Shown in pieces: positions 1 through 5,386 of a stretch of DNA of 6,523 nt. Source of the stretch: JAGMDK01 sp023128695 (lineage in GTDB: Bacteria > Planctomycetota > Phycisphaerae > UBA1845 > Fen-1342); assembly GCA_030628805.1 (NCBI GenBank), contig DAOVQG010000266.1, forward strand, positions 1 to 6,523. Direction: 5' to 3'. A program made the translations under genes and the position numbers. How positions within the stretch are numbered: position 1 is the first letter of the stretch; each line of letters begins with the position of its first letter. The notes beneath the pieces were generated by a model, which searched no databases, was not told where the DNA came from, and saw nothing but the letters and a program-made list of their open reading frames with translations.

Positions 1-105
1 CAAGGTTTTGGATGATCGTCCGTGCTACCTTGCAATTCTCCGCACGCCCCAATCGCCGTTCAACCCGCTCAGAAAAGAACTTACGAGAATCCGCAGGGAC
101 GACAA

Positions 106-136
106 TGTAGCGTCCGGGCTCTGTCCCGGACGTAGG
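106..136 (-). repeat. Dispersed GC-rich palindromic repeat, copy 1
   Basis: The core reads CGTCCGGG, a six-base loop (CTCTGT), then CCCGGACG, a perfect 8-base-pair hairpin inside a longer conserved unit that starts TGTAG and ends GTAGG. The same core is found in inverted orientation at 167-191 and again at 5383-5410, with one base different in the loop (CTCTGT here, CTCCGT on the same strand of the distant copy). Several copies in one 6.5 kb window, all outside genes, point to a REP-like dispersed repeat family. Its job is unknown. Confidence 0.7.
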
Positions 137-166
137 AAACGGGAAAACGCTCTTCTGCGACGACGG

Positions 167-210
167 CCGGGACGGAGCCCGGACGCTTACATGACTCTTG
201 CGGCGGACTG
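167..210 (+). repeat. Dispersed GC-rich palindromic repeat, copy 2 with 3' extension
   Basis: It contains the core GACGGAGCCCGGACGCT followed by an extension ending CTTGCGGCGGACTG. It aligns with 5387-5429 over 43-44 bases with three substitutions and one gap, so the conserved unit is longer than the hairpin alone. It faces copy 1 across about 30 bases, giving an inverted pair. Confidence 0.7.
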
Positions 211-238
211 CCAGGCAGCGGGGCGGGGCCCAGCCAGG

Positions 239-274
239 GCCGCCCCCGGCGGACCTTCCGGCTCCGGGGGCGGC
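239..274 (-). terminator. GC-rich hairpin downstream of the pseudopilin gene
   Basis: GCCGCCCCCGG at 239-249 pairs perfectly with CCGGGGGCGGC at 264-274 (11 base pairs, 14-base loop). It lies about 35 bases past the pseudopilin stop codon in the reading direction of that gene. There is no run of T after the stem on the minus strand, so it is not a classical intrinsic terminator. It could be a transcript-end stabiliser or a pause site. Confidence 0.35.
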
Positions 275-308
275 TTCCGGCACGCAGGGGCCAATCGTTG
301 CGCCAAAC

Positions 309-1265
309 TCAATTGCCTGAGGAGTACGGATCGCAGTTCCTATACCAAATGTTGTGGTAATAGTACTTGCCCCAGGGCTGATCGGGAGGCTCCGGAGGAA
401 TCCACTCCGGATTGAGCGAATGCCAGCCGGGGCCGCATTGGACGCGGGTATCCACGTATGTGTTTGTGGCGTGCCCGTCCAGGAAACATATGCTGTGCCT
501 GGAGAACATGCGGTGGTTGCCCGGGACTTGGATCATCGCGCCGAGGGCCCAGTCCATCGGGTCCTCCCAGAACATCACGTACGTCGAGGAGTGCTTGAGC
601 AAGGCGTCCCGAATGGCGTCGCGCACCATGATGGACCATCCGTTCTGGTTCCCCCACAGCCAAGTGGTCATCTGAGATGGGCTCAGACCGTTCTTGAGCA
701 CATCCATATTGTCGTCGGGGCTCTTGCCGCCCCTGAGGAACGCTGCCAAGTTGAAGTGGTAGCTGGTGCCGATGTCGTCGTAGGCGCTGATGCAATCACC
801 CTGCTCCTCGAAGTTGTCCCAATCACGCTGGTACGAATGCCGGTCGGACGGACACTTCAGGATCGGGATCTCGGTGCGCCTGACAATGTTGTCACTGGCG
901 TCCACTATGTCCGGGTCCGGCGTGCTTCCCAAAAGGTAGCAATTCAAGGGTCGGTCCTGCACCGGATGGTGACACCAGGGCTCGGCCTCCCAGTAGTCAT
1001 GGTTTGTCTTACCGCCGTAGGACCAACTGCAAACCCCGCCGTCTTTGGCCTGGAAAGGGAAGCTGTCGTTGTAATCATGGAAGTACATGGTGGTAGCCTG
1101 TATTGTCGAGCGCTCGTTCGCGATACACTGGGCGGTCTTGGCCTGCTCTTTAGCCCGGCTGAGGGTCGGCAGCAGGATGGAAATCAACAGGGCGATGATC
1201 GCCACCACGACCAACAGCTCGATCAACGTGAAACCGCCTCGGTTCCTGACTAATGTGGTCTTCAT
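309..1265 (-). CDS. Prepilin-like (type II secretion pseudopilin family) protein
   Basis: This is a 318-residue secreted or envelope protein of the prepilin-type cleavage/methylation family. Residues 10-16 read GGFTLIE, so prepilin peptidase should cut after Gly11 and leave Phe12 at the mature end with Glu at +5. A hydrophobic helix follows (about 15-33), then a charged stretch (SRAKEQAKTAQC). The mature body is Trp-, Tyr- and Cys-rich (about eight Cys), consistent with an exported domain. Near the end FLDGH (261-265) matches the DG motif typical of these planctomycete proteins, but the preceding histidine gives H-x11-DG, not the usual H-x9-DG. I chose the ATG at 1265 because AAGGAG lies seven bases upstream; an in-frame extension to 1361 adds a Cys-rich, unlikely leader. 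No secretion genes adjoin it, so its partner is unknown. Family call is firm, function is not. Confidence 0.9.
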   Translation of the reverse strand: MKTTLVRNRGGFTLIELLVVVAIIALLISILLPTLSRAKEQAKTAQCIANERSTIQATTMYFHDYNDSFPFQAKDGGVCSWSYGGKTNHDYWEAEPWCHHPVQDRPLNCYLLGSTPDPDIVDASDNIVRRTEIPILKCPSDRHSYQRDWDNFEEQGDCISAYDDIGTSYHFNLAAFLRGGKSPDDNMDVLKNGLSPSQMTTWLWGNQNGWSIMVRDAIRDALLKHSSTYVMFWEDPMDWALGAMIQVPGNHRMFSRHSICFLDGHATNTYVDTRVQCGPGWHSLNPEWIPPEPPDQPWGKYYYHNIWYRNCDPYSSGN

Positions 1266-1354
1266 CTCTTGTCTCCTTAAGCTAATGTCTACTGTATTAC
1301 AAGCACAATATACGACGCACATACAAGTACAGTATTCGTCCTTACCATGTTTCA

Positions 1355-1403
1355 GAGTCAAGTGTCAATTAGAATAACTCGTTCTGATTCTAATTGTTGA
1401 CTC
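1355..1403. promoter_or_regulatory. Interrupted 17-bp palindrome upstream of the pseudopilin gene
   Basis: The left arm is GAGTCAA (1355-1361), a four-base insert GTGT, then CAATTAGAAT (1366-1375). The right arm is ATTCTAATTG directly joined to TTGACTC (1387-1403). All 17 paired positions match, with an 11-base loop. It lies 90-138 bases upstream of the pseudopilin ATG. A TTGACA on the minus strand (1363-1368) falls within it and could be a -35 element, but I see no good -10 at the right distance. A weaker pair, TTGTAT (1321-1326) and TGTAAT (1296-1301), lies closer with a long 19-base spacer. It may be an operator or an RNA leader hairpin. Confidence 0.45.
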
Positions 1404-1442
1404 TCGTCACCGCACACGTCTATAGACTCCATGGATGTCCTT

Positions 1443-1487
1443 AAAAACAAGAACGGCTCCGCGGAAGCGCTTACGGCCGTGTTCTTG
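1443..1487 (-). terminator. Terminator-like hairpin with T run, minus strand
   Basis: On the minus strand CAAGAACACGGC pairs with GCCGTTCTTG, leaving a two-base AC bulge, and the stem is followed at once by TTTTT (1447-1443). The arms give seven plus three base pairs around an 18-base loop. It would stop any minus-strand transcript arriving from 1490-1980 and shields the pseudopilin gene from upstream read-through. The loop is large, so strength is uncertain. Confidence 0.45.
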
Positions 1488-1510
1488 ACGGCGGATACGC
1501 TCCCGGCACC

Positions 1511-1602
1511 GGTTATAGCATGTAATGCAATAACCACATGCTCATTGCCGACCGCGCTCCGGAAGAGTAGACTATCCCTGTCTACCCGTGGTCAGGGACC
1601 AC
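1511..1602. other. Run of hairpins, candidate structured RNA
   Basis: Three inverted repeats follow one another. At 1511-1535 GGTTAT and GCAT pair with ATGC and ATAACC around a GTA loop, with a single A-A mismatch. At 1567-1585 GTAGAC pairs with GTCTAC across seven bases. At 1588-1602 GTGGTC pairs with GACCAC around AGG. On the minus strand they lie upstream of the terminator-like structure at 1443-1487, as in a small RNA gene. I find no match to tRNA, tmRNA, RNase P or signal recognition particle RNA, and no covariation evidence is available. Confidence 0.3.
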
Positions 1603-1769
1603 TGGTATCGCGGACCGGGTCTGGAACGGCGCCGGTCAATCTCATGGGTTTCCCCTCCCCCAAAGGCGTCGGCCTCAAAGACAGCGTTGCGCGCCGCCGC
1701 GACGATCCAGGCCGTCATGCCTTCCGGACTTGGCTGCTAGCCATGCCTCTATATAACAAAGCGTAGTCT

Positions 1770-1802
1770 GCGGCTGACGGTCACGCCGCGGGCAGGCTTT
1801 TT
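1770..1802 (+). terminator. Weak terminator-like hairpin, plus strand
   Basis: GCGGC and TGA (1770-1777) pair with TCA and GCCGC (1781-1789) around CGG, with one bulged C. A run of five T begins eight bases after the stem (1798-1802). The gap between stem and T run is longer than in a good intrinsic terminator. No convincing plus-strand gene precedes it. Confidence 0.25.
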
Positions 1803-1804
1803 CT

Positions 1805-1974
1805 TAAGCATTCAGCGGTCAGCAATCAGCATTCAGCCGTGAGTCGAGTACTGGTGACCGAATGTCGTAAATAACGTGTTATTGAGAGCAGCGCGAGAAC
1901 ATTACCGAGACTAGGGACCTGCCCACCGAACAGCGCGAATGGCTGACCGCTGAAAGCTGATTGCTGAATGCTTA
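1805..1974. repeat. Inverted array of NNTCAGC heptads
   Basis: The left arm is TAAGC followed by four seven-base units ATTCAGC, GGTCAGC, AATCAGC, ATTCAGC (1810-1837). The right arm is the inverse: GCTGACC, GCTGAAA, GCTGATT, GCTGAAT (1942-1969) followed by GCTTA. About 100 bases of ordinary sequence lie between. The outermost 12 bases of the arms are exactly complementary, and the inner units are the same words in a different order. The array stops three bases before the T run of the dnaA terminator. This looks like a small dispersed intergenic element; I do not know its family. Confidence 0.75.
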
Positions 1975-1977
1975 CCG

Positions 1978-2009
1978 AAAAAGAGCGGCGGCCTCCCTGC
2001 CGCCGCTCT
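1978..2009 (-). terminator. Intrinsic terminator of dnaA
   Basis: On the minus strand AGAGCGGCGG pairs perfectly with CCGCCGCTCT (10 base pairs, 8-base loop), and the stem is followed by TTTTT, one T of which belongs to the stem. It begins 26 bases past the dnaA stop codon. Stem strength, T run and position make this the clearest terminator in the window, and it ends dnaA as its own or last-gene transcript. Confidence 0.9.
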
Positions 2010-2034
2010 GACGCCGTGGCGCCCTCGCAAGAAG

Positions 2035-3441
2035 TCAATCGTTGTCGCCGCAGGCCAGACGCTGCTCGAGCTCGTCGAGCAAGTCCTGGGCCGCGACCTC
2101 GCGGAGCCCGGACGGGGTCTTCCAGGCGAGCGTCCCCCGCCGATCCAGCGCTTCCTGGACCCGCCGCGCGGCCATGATTACCGTCGAGTGCTGTTTGTTG
2201 CCCATCAGCCGGCCGATTTCGGGGAAGCTCAAGCGGGTATGCTTGCGGATGAGAAACATGGCCACCGAGCGCGCCTGGGTCACGCTGCGGTCACGCGAGT
2301 TGGAGCGCAACGCTTCAGCGGTAACCCCGAAGTGGGCGGCGACCATGCGGGCGATTTCCGCCGCCTCCGGCGGACGCGCCGCCGTCACGTAGTCTTCCAC
2401 TGTTCGGCGGGCCAAATCGAGCCCGAGGGGCTCCTTGGTCAGAGACGCGAACGCGGCCAGCTTGTACAGGGCCCCCTCGAGTTCGCGTACGTTGCGAGTA
2501 ATGCGTTGCGCGAGGAAATCCAAAATATCTTCGGGCAATTCGCAGAGCATAGCGGCGGCCCGCCGGCGCAGAATCTCGCGCCGGGTGGCAAAATCGGGTC
2601 GATTGACCTCGACCACCATCGCGGCGATGAGGCGGTTAATCAGGGGTTCAGAGAGCGTGGCGATGCCGCGCGGATGCCGGTCGGAAGACAGGACCACCGC
2701 CTTCCCCGAGGCGTCGATCGCGTTGAACGTGTGCAGGAACTCTTCCTGGGTGGCCTTCTTGTTCGCCAGAAAATGGATATCGTCGATTACCAGCAGATCA
2801 ACATTGCGAAAGCGGCCGCGAAACAGGTCGATGCGGCCAGACTTGACGGCGTAGACAAACTCATTGGTGAACTCTTCGCCCGAGAGGTAGCGCCACTCGA
2901 GGTCGGGTCGCGCGCGGCTGACGCCGTTGCAAATCCCATGGAGCAGGTGCGTCTTGCCGAGCCCGCAACCGCCGTGCAGGACCAGGTGTTTGAAGGCCTC
3001 GCCGGGGGCGCGGACAACCGCGGAGACGACCGAGTAAGCCAACTCGTTCGAGGGGCCGACGACGAAGGATTCGAGTTCGCCGCGCAAGGTGGGGCTGGGT
3101 TCCTTCTGTCTCGGCCGGCCGACGTGAAGATGGGGGCTTGCCGGCGGCGGAACGGAGCTAGGCGGCTCGGTCCCGCGTGTGCGGGAGCGCTCCTCGCTGA
3201 CGTGTACGGCGATACGCGGCTCGGTGCCGACGACTTCGCGCGTGGCTTCGATCAAGTGGGGCATGTAATTCGTACTGATCCAGTTGCCGACGAACTCGTT
3301 GGGCACCGTGACAGCGAGGTTTCCCCCATCGAGCTGGAAGTCGGTCGAACCGCCAAACCAGGTGCGGTATCGATTGGCCCCGATCCGGTCGGCCACTTTC
3401 TCGCGAATTGCGCAGAGTTTCTCCGTAACCGGTGATTCCAC
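2035..3441 (-). CDS. dnaA: Chromosomal replication initiator protein DnaA
   Basis: DnaA binds DnaA boxes at the origin, forms an ATP-bound filament, opens the duplex and helps load the helicase. The 468 residues are normal length. Domain I (about 1-85) has the typical YRTWF at 25-29. A short Pro/Ser-rich linker (about 86-118) follows. The AAA+ domain has Walker A GGCGLGKT (157-164), Walker B LLVIDD (216-221), sensor 1 LSSD (251-254), a likely arginine finger at Arg270 and the RNVRELEGAL sensor 2 region (316-325). Domain IV holds the helix-turn-helix signature (about 390-424). There GNKQHSTV stands where GGRDHTTV is usual, so the acidic recognition residue is glutamine. The start is GTG, supported by GAGGA five bases upstream; no better upstream start is seen. 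It has its own terminator and box-like sites upstream, which suggests self-regulation. Confidence 0.98.
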   Translation of the reverse strand: MESPVTEKLCAIREKVADRIGANRYRTWFGGSTDFQLDGGNLAVTVPNEFVGNWISTNYMPHLIEATREVVGTEPRIAVHVSEERSRTRGTEPPSSVPPPASPHLHVGRPRQKEPSPTLRGELESFVVGPSNELAYSVVSAVVRAPGEAFKHLVLHGGCGLGKTHLLHGICNGVSRARPDLEWRYLSGEEFTNEFVYAVKSGRIDLFRGRFRNVDLLVIDDIHFLANKKATQEEFLHTFNAIDASGKAVVLSSDRHPRGIATLSEPLINRLIAAMVVEVNRPDFATRREILRRRAAAMLCELPEDILDFLAQRITRNVRELEGALYKLAAFASLTKEPLGLDLARRTVEDYVTAARPPEAAEIARMVAAHFGVTAEALRSNSRDRSVTQARSVAMFLIRKHTRLSFPEIGRLMGNKQHSTVIMAARRVQEALDRRGTLAWKTPSGLREVAAQDLLDELEQRLACGDND

Positions 3442-3701
3442 AGTTTTCCTCAGAACCCTACGATCCAGTATGATGTCGAGCTAACTATGACAAACGGCTG
3501 AGGAGGATAACCGGTACTGAACTCCCTCTTATCCTCAAGCGACCGGAATCATAACGCGCGGCGCGGCGTGACGCAATGGAGAACCGGGGACAAAACTTGT
3601 GACATTCGCGCAAGCCTCGCAGCCACAGACACTGATGCACTGAAAAAAAATCCGATTTCACAGGTTTTCCACAAGATTTACCCCGCGCCTTCTCCGGTTT
3701 T
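3442..3701. promoter_or_regulatory. dnaA upstream region, candidate oriC or autoregulatory region
   Basis: Sites matching the relaxed DnaA box TTWTNCACA exactly lie at 3665-3673 (TTTTCCACA) and 3698-3706 (TTTTTCACA). A weaker one, GATTTCACA, is at 3654-3662. All three have the same orientation, with starts 11 and 33 bases apart, near whole helical turns. Close by are a run of eight A (3643-3650) and AT-richer sequence than the surroundings. Nearer the gene, GAGGATAA (3503-3510) and TTATCCTC (3529-3536) form a perfect inverted pair, and TTATCCTCA is one base off the strict box. A possible -35 TTGTCA lies at 3488-3493 on the minus strand with no good -10. The site at 3698 overlaps the end of the acetyltransferase gene. 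Confidence 0.45.
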
Positions 3702-4628
3702 TCACAGCTCGGACTGCCAGCTCCAGCGATACAGATACGCGTCGCGCTTGGACACCGGCGTGAACGCGAAACGGTTGTATAGCCGCTTGGCCGGGTCATT
3801 GCGCTCATCCACCACCACCGTAAGCCGCGGGACGCCAACGTGCCGACACTGCTCGAGCGCCCGCAGCAGCAGCAGGGTACCCACCCCCTGTCGGCGATAG
3901 GCCGGGACGACTCCCATGTATACTATTTCCAGCAGGTCTCCTTCCGCCAAGCGTGAGAGTAACAGGCAGCCCGCGGACCGCCCCGCGACCCGGGCCAGTT
4001 CCCACAACCGCGGGTCAAAGTGCCCACTCGCCTGATGGGAGGCCAGGATATCGTCGATCGGGCGCAAGCCGGCCAATTCGGGACAATCACGACTCTCATG
4101 GTAGGTCGCCAAAACAACCTCGGCAAATTTTGCGCGGCTCCCCGCTCCGTAGCTGATCCACTCGGCCTCGTGAGCCGCGGGGGGATCAACCCGGGGATAG
4201 CTTGCGCCCCGCTCCAGGTAGATCAGCGGCGCCAAGGGCCGAAATCCAGCCTGCTCCAACAGCTCGCATTTCGCGGCGGCTTCCGGCTCCAAAAGCGCTT
4301 GGGCGTAATGCAGGCGGCGGTGACGCAACTCGGCGAGACCCGCCACGGTGATAGCCAACTGATCGGCGGGGTCAATCCCGCCCACCCCCGGGGCCGGAAT
4401 CATCACGATGGCCGTCGCCCCCGGCAGGAGCACGGCGAAAAAAAGACCGCTCGGCGCCGCGGCACTGCCACTTCGCAGCCCCTGCCACTCTAATGTGCCC
4501 GCCGCAAGATAATCGTAGAAGCTCTTCAGCGGTCGCCCCCGGGCCGGTTTGTCGCCGCCCGAGGTGGCGAGCAGGTGCGGCAGGACCTGGTCCAGGTCCG
4601 ACGCTCTGAGAGGCTCGAACTCACTCAT
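3702..4628 (-). CDS. Two-domain GNAT family N-acetyltransferase
   Basis: It is predicted to move an acyl group from acyl-CoA to an amine of unknown identity in the cytoplasm. In 308 residues the C-terminal half is a clear GNAT domain. Motif A is YMGVVPAYRRQGVGTLLL (237-254), with the R-x-x-G-x-G/A phosphate-binding signature at 246-250. A strand LTVVVDERN (269-277) and KRLYNRFAFTPV (281-292) follow. The N-terminal half looks like a decayed second copy: AAAKCELLEQAGFRPLAP (117-134) resembles the end of a GNAT fold but no R-x-x-G-x-G is seen. Tandem GNAT folds with one worn copy occur in, for example, mycothiol synthase, but nothing here shows that substrate. I start at the second ATG (4628); an ATG at 4634 is equally possible, with weak ribosome binding sequence, while 4703 is too far upstream. 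It precedes dnaA on the same strand. Confidence 0.88.
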   Translation of the reverse strand: MSEFEPLRASDLDQVLPHLLATSGGDKPARGRPLKSFYDYLAAGTLEWQGLRSGSAAAPSGLFFAVLLPGATAIVMIPAPGVGGIDPADQLAITVAGLAELRHRRLHYAQALLEPEAAAKCELLEQAGFRPLAPLIYLERGASYPRVDPPAAHEAEWISYGAGSRAKFAEVVLATYHESRDCPELAGLRPIDDILASHQASGHFDPRLWELARVAGRSAGCLLLSRLAEGDLLEIVYMGVVPAYRRQGVGTLLLLRALEQCRHVGVPRLTVVVDERNDPAKRLYNRFAFTPVSKRDAYLYRWSWQSEL

Positions 4629-4661
4629 CAACATAAGTCCGTCTGGCAATGGGTGTTGGGG

Positions 4662-4690
4662 TTGGCTGTTCGCCACGCGACGAATACAAT
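4662..4690 (+). promoter_or_regulatory. Sigma-70-type promoter for the thioredoxin-fold lipoprotein
   Basis: TTGGCT (4662-4667) and TACAAT (4685-4690) are separated by exactly 17 bases, matching the -35 at four of six and the -10 at five of six positions. Transcription would begin near 4697 and leave a leader of about 45 bases. It lies in the 114-base gap between the divergent acetyltransferase and lipoprotein genes. Confidence 0.55.
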
Positions 4691-4742
4691 CCCTGGTACC
4701 CAAGTGCCCAAGCCGAAGACTTTAGCCTGGGAGACCCGCACA

Positions 4743-5213
4743 ATGCAATTCGCACAAACCGGATGGGCCGGCACCCGCCTCGGACTGATCCTATTGGGGC
4801 TCCAGTTGCTGACCGGCTGCAACCCAGGCGTTCGTTGGGAACTGGGTCGCTTTCAGGACATCCACTCGCGCAGCCGCGCCGCCAACAAGCCCACCTTCGT
4901 CTATTTTCGCAACTGGTACCTGGTGGAGTGCACGAACTTCGAGGAGCACGTGCTCAAAGACCCGGAGGTGCTGGCCGAGACGCAGAACATGGTGTGTGTC
5001 CCCCTCGATTATGACTGGGACCGGACGCTGGCCGAACAGTGGAAGCTCACAACCGTGCCGGCGTATGTGATCGTGGCTCCGGACGGCACCGTGCTGGCCC
5101 GAGGCCAGGCTCCAATTACGCGGGAGGAGCTGCTCGCGGAAATGCGTCAGGCCAATGAGATATTTGCCCCCCCGGCCGCCCCTTCCACTACAACCCCGGC
5201 CTCACCGCCGTGA
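4743..5213 (+). CDS. Thioredoxin-fold lipoprotein lacking the CxxC pair
   Basis: This is a 156-residue predicted lipoprotein. The signal has Arg12, a hydrophobic core LGLILLGLQLL and lipobox LTGC with Cys26, so the mature protein would be lipid-anchored and face the periplasm. The body has the order of a thioredoxin-like domain of the YyaL/thioredoxin_7 kind: strand PTFVYFRNW (50-58), a helix with CTNFEEHVLKDPEV (63-76), strand MVCVPLDYD (83-91), the cis-proline loop TTVPAY (103-108), strand and VAPDGTVLARG (111-121). Where CxxC is expected the sequence is LVEC (60-63), so only the second cysteine remains, and classical dithiol exchange is unlikely. A Pro/Thr-rich tail ends it. The ATG at 4743 is preferred: GGGAG lies nine bases upstream, a promoter precedes it, and the signal begins there. 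It is followed by the NHL lipoprotein gene. Confidence 0.85.
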   Translation: MQFAQTGWAGTRLGLILLGLQLLTGCNPGVRWELGRFQDIHSRSRAANKPTFVYFRNWYLVECTNFEEHVLKDPEVLAETQNMVCVPLDYDWDRTLAEQWKLTTVPAYVIVAPDGTVLARGQAPITREELLAEMRQANEIFAPPAAPSTTTPASPP

Positions 5214-5216
5214 TCT

Positions 5217-5228
5217 CGGACGCTACAC
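5217..5228 (+). repeat. Partial copy of the dispersed palindromic repeat
   Basis: CGGACGCTACAC here is identical to 5400-5411 at the other side of the MITE-like element. It is the right-hand end of the repeat family seen at 106-136 and 167-210. Either a repeat copy was broken by insertion of the element, or the short segment was duplicated with it. Confidence 0.4.
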
Positions 5229-5381
5229 TAGTGCTCTGTCAAGCATCGCTTGATGGGTGGCACGGCTGTGTCAGCCGTGTACAAGCCGCAAGTATTCACG
5301 GCCGACACGGCCGTGCCACCCATGGTATTCACGGCCGACACGGCCGTGCCACCCATCAACGCAACATTGACAGAACACTAG
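5228..5381. mobile_element. MITE-like palindromic element with CTAG ends
   Basis: The ends CTAGTGCTCTGTCAA (5228-5242) and TTGACAGAACACTAG (5367-5381) are inverted repeats matching at 14 of 15 positions. After seven unmatched bases the arms pair again over about 29 bases beginning TTGATGGGTGGCACGGC, with two mismatches. CTAG at both extremes could be a four-base target duplication of the YTAR type used by some insertion sequence families. At 154 bases with no transposase it would be non-autonomous and moved by an enzyme encoded elsewhere. It also contains a tandem 33-base repeat. Confidence 0.6.
5292..5357 (+). repeat. Tandem 33-bp repeat inside the MITE-like element
   Basis: Two near-identical units begin GTATTCACGGCCGACACGG and end CCGTGCCACCCATG or CCGTGCCACCCATC. 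Each unit repeats the right arm of the element, so the structure has one left arm and two right arms. Each unit is itself partly self-complementary (ACGGCCG, CGGCCGT). Confidence 0.75.
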
Positions 5382-5386
5382 GACGT

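Larger units (their letters stand above)
1..308. other. Intergenic edge region, no gene seen
   Basis: No convincing gene lies in this stretch. It begins with anonymous sequence (1-103), then carries two oppositely oriented copies of a palindromic repeat (106-136 and 167-210), then a very GC-rich stretch with a strong hairpin (239-274) just beyond the pseudopilin stop codon. An open frame runs on the plus strand from 8, but it crosses the repeats, has arginine- and proline-rich low-complexity composition and enters the opposite gene antisense, so I do not treat it as coding. Whatever gene lies to the left is outside the window. Confidence 0.6.
1266..2034. other. Long intergenic region between dnaA and the pseudopilin gene
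   Basis: About 770 bases hold no gene I can defend. In order: an AT-rich pseudopilin leader (1266-1354); an interrupted palindrome (1355-1403); a perfect 10-base palindrome GTCTATAGAC (1418-1427); a minus-strand terminator-like structure (1443-1487); hairpins at 1511-1535, 1567-1585 and 1588-1602; a possible plus-strand promoter, TTGGCT (1730-1735), 16 bases, TATAAC (1752-1757); a weak plus-strand terminator-like hairpin (1770-1802); the heptad inverted array (1805-1974); and the dnaA terminator (1978-2009). A plus-strand frame of 111 codons (1431-1766) exists but lacks a ribosome binding site and has mixed codon use. Confidence 0.6.

Noticed and set aside
8..415. 135-codon plus-strand frame at the window start
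   Set aside because: It crosses two repeat copies and a GC hairpin and runs antisense into the pseudopilin gene; composition is not protein-like.
354..1253. Long plus-strand open frame opposite the pseudopilin gene
   Set aside because: It is exactly antisense to a gene with clear prepilin motifs and a ribosome binding site, and its own translation shows no recognisable domain.
1572..1718. 48-codon minus-strand frame beginning MTAWIVAAARNAVFEAD
   Set aside because: The purine-rich GGAAGG is only one base from the ATG, too close for a ribosome binding site, and the frame has no other support.
1720..1727. CCGGAAGG on the minus strand, as in the tip of signal recognition particle RNA
   Set aside because: The flanking bases are in the wrong order and the required stem does not form, so this is a chance match.
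1431..1766. 111-codon plus-strand frame in the long intergenic region, followed by a terminator-like hairpin
   Set aside because: No ribosome binding site, mixed codon use, no domain, and it overlaps hairpins and a minus-strand terminator-like structure. Kept only as a remote possibility.
1826..2038. 70-codon minus-strand frame just downstream of dnaA
   Set aside because: It spans the dnaA terminator and the heptad repeats, so it is an artefact of those sequences.
2188..3435. 415-codon plus-strand open frame opposite dnaA
   Set aside because: It is a frame shadow of dnaA caused by high GC at codon third positions; the minus-strand protein has every DnaA motif.
4600..4625. CTCGAAC resembling part of a tRNA
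   Set aside because: It lies in the coding start of the acetyltransferase gene and no cloverleaf can be drawn around it.
5292..5357. Tandem 33-bp units as a CRISPR array
   Set aside because: The two copies are directly joined with no spacers and belong to the arms of a palindromic element.
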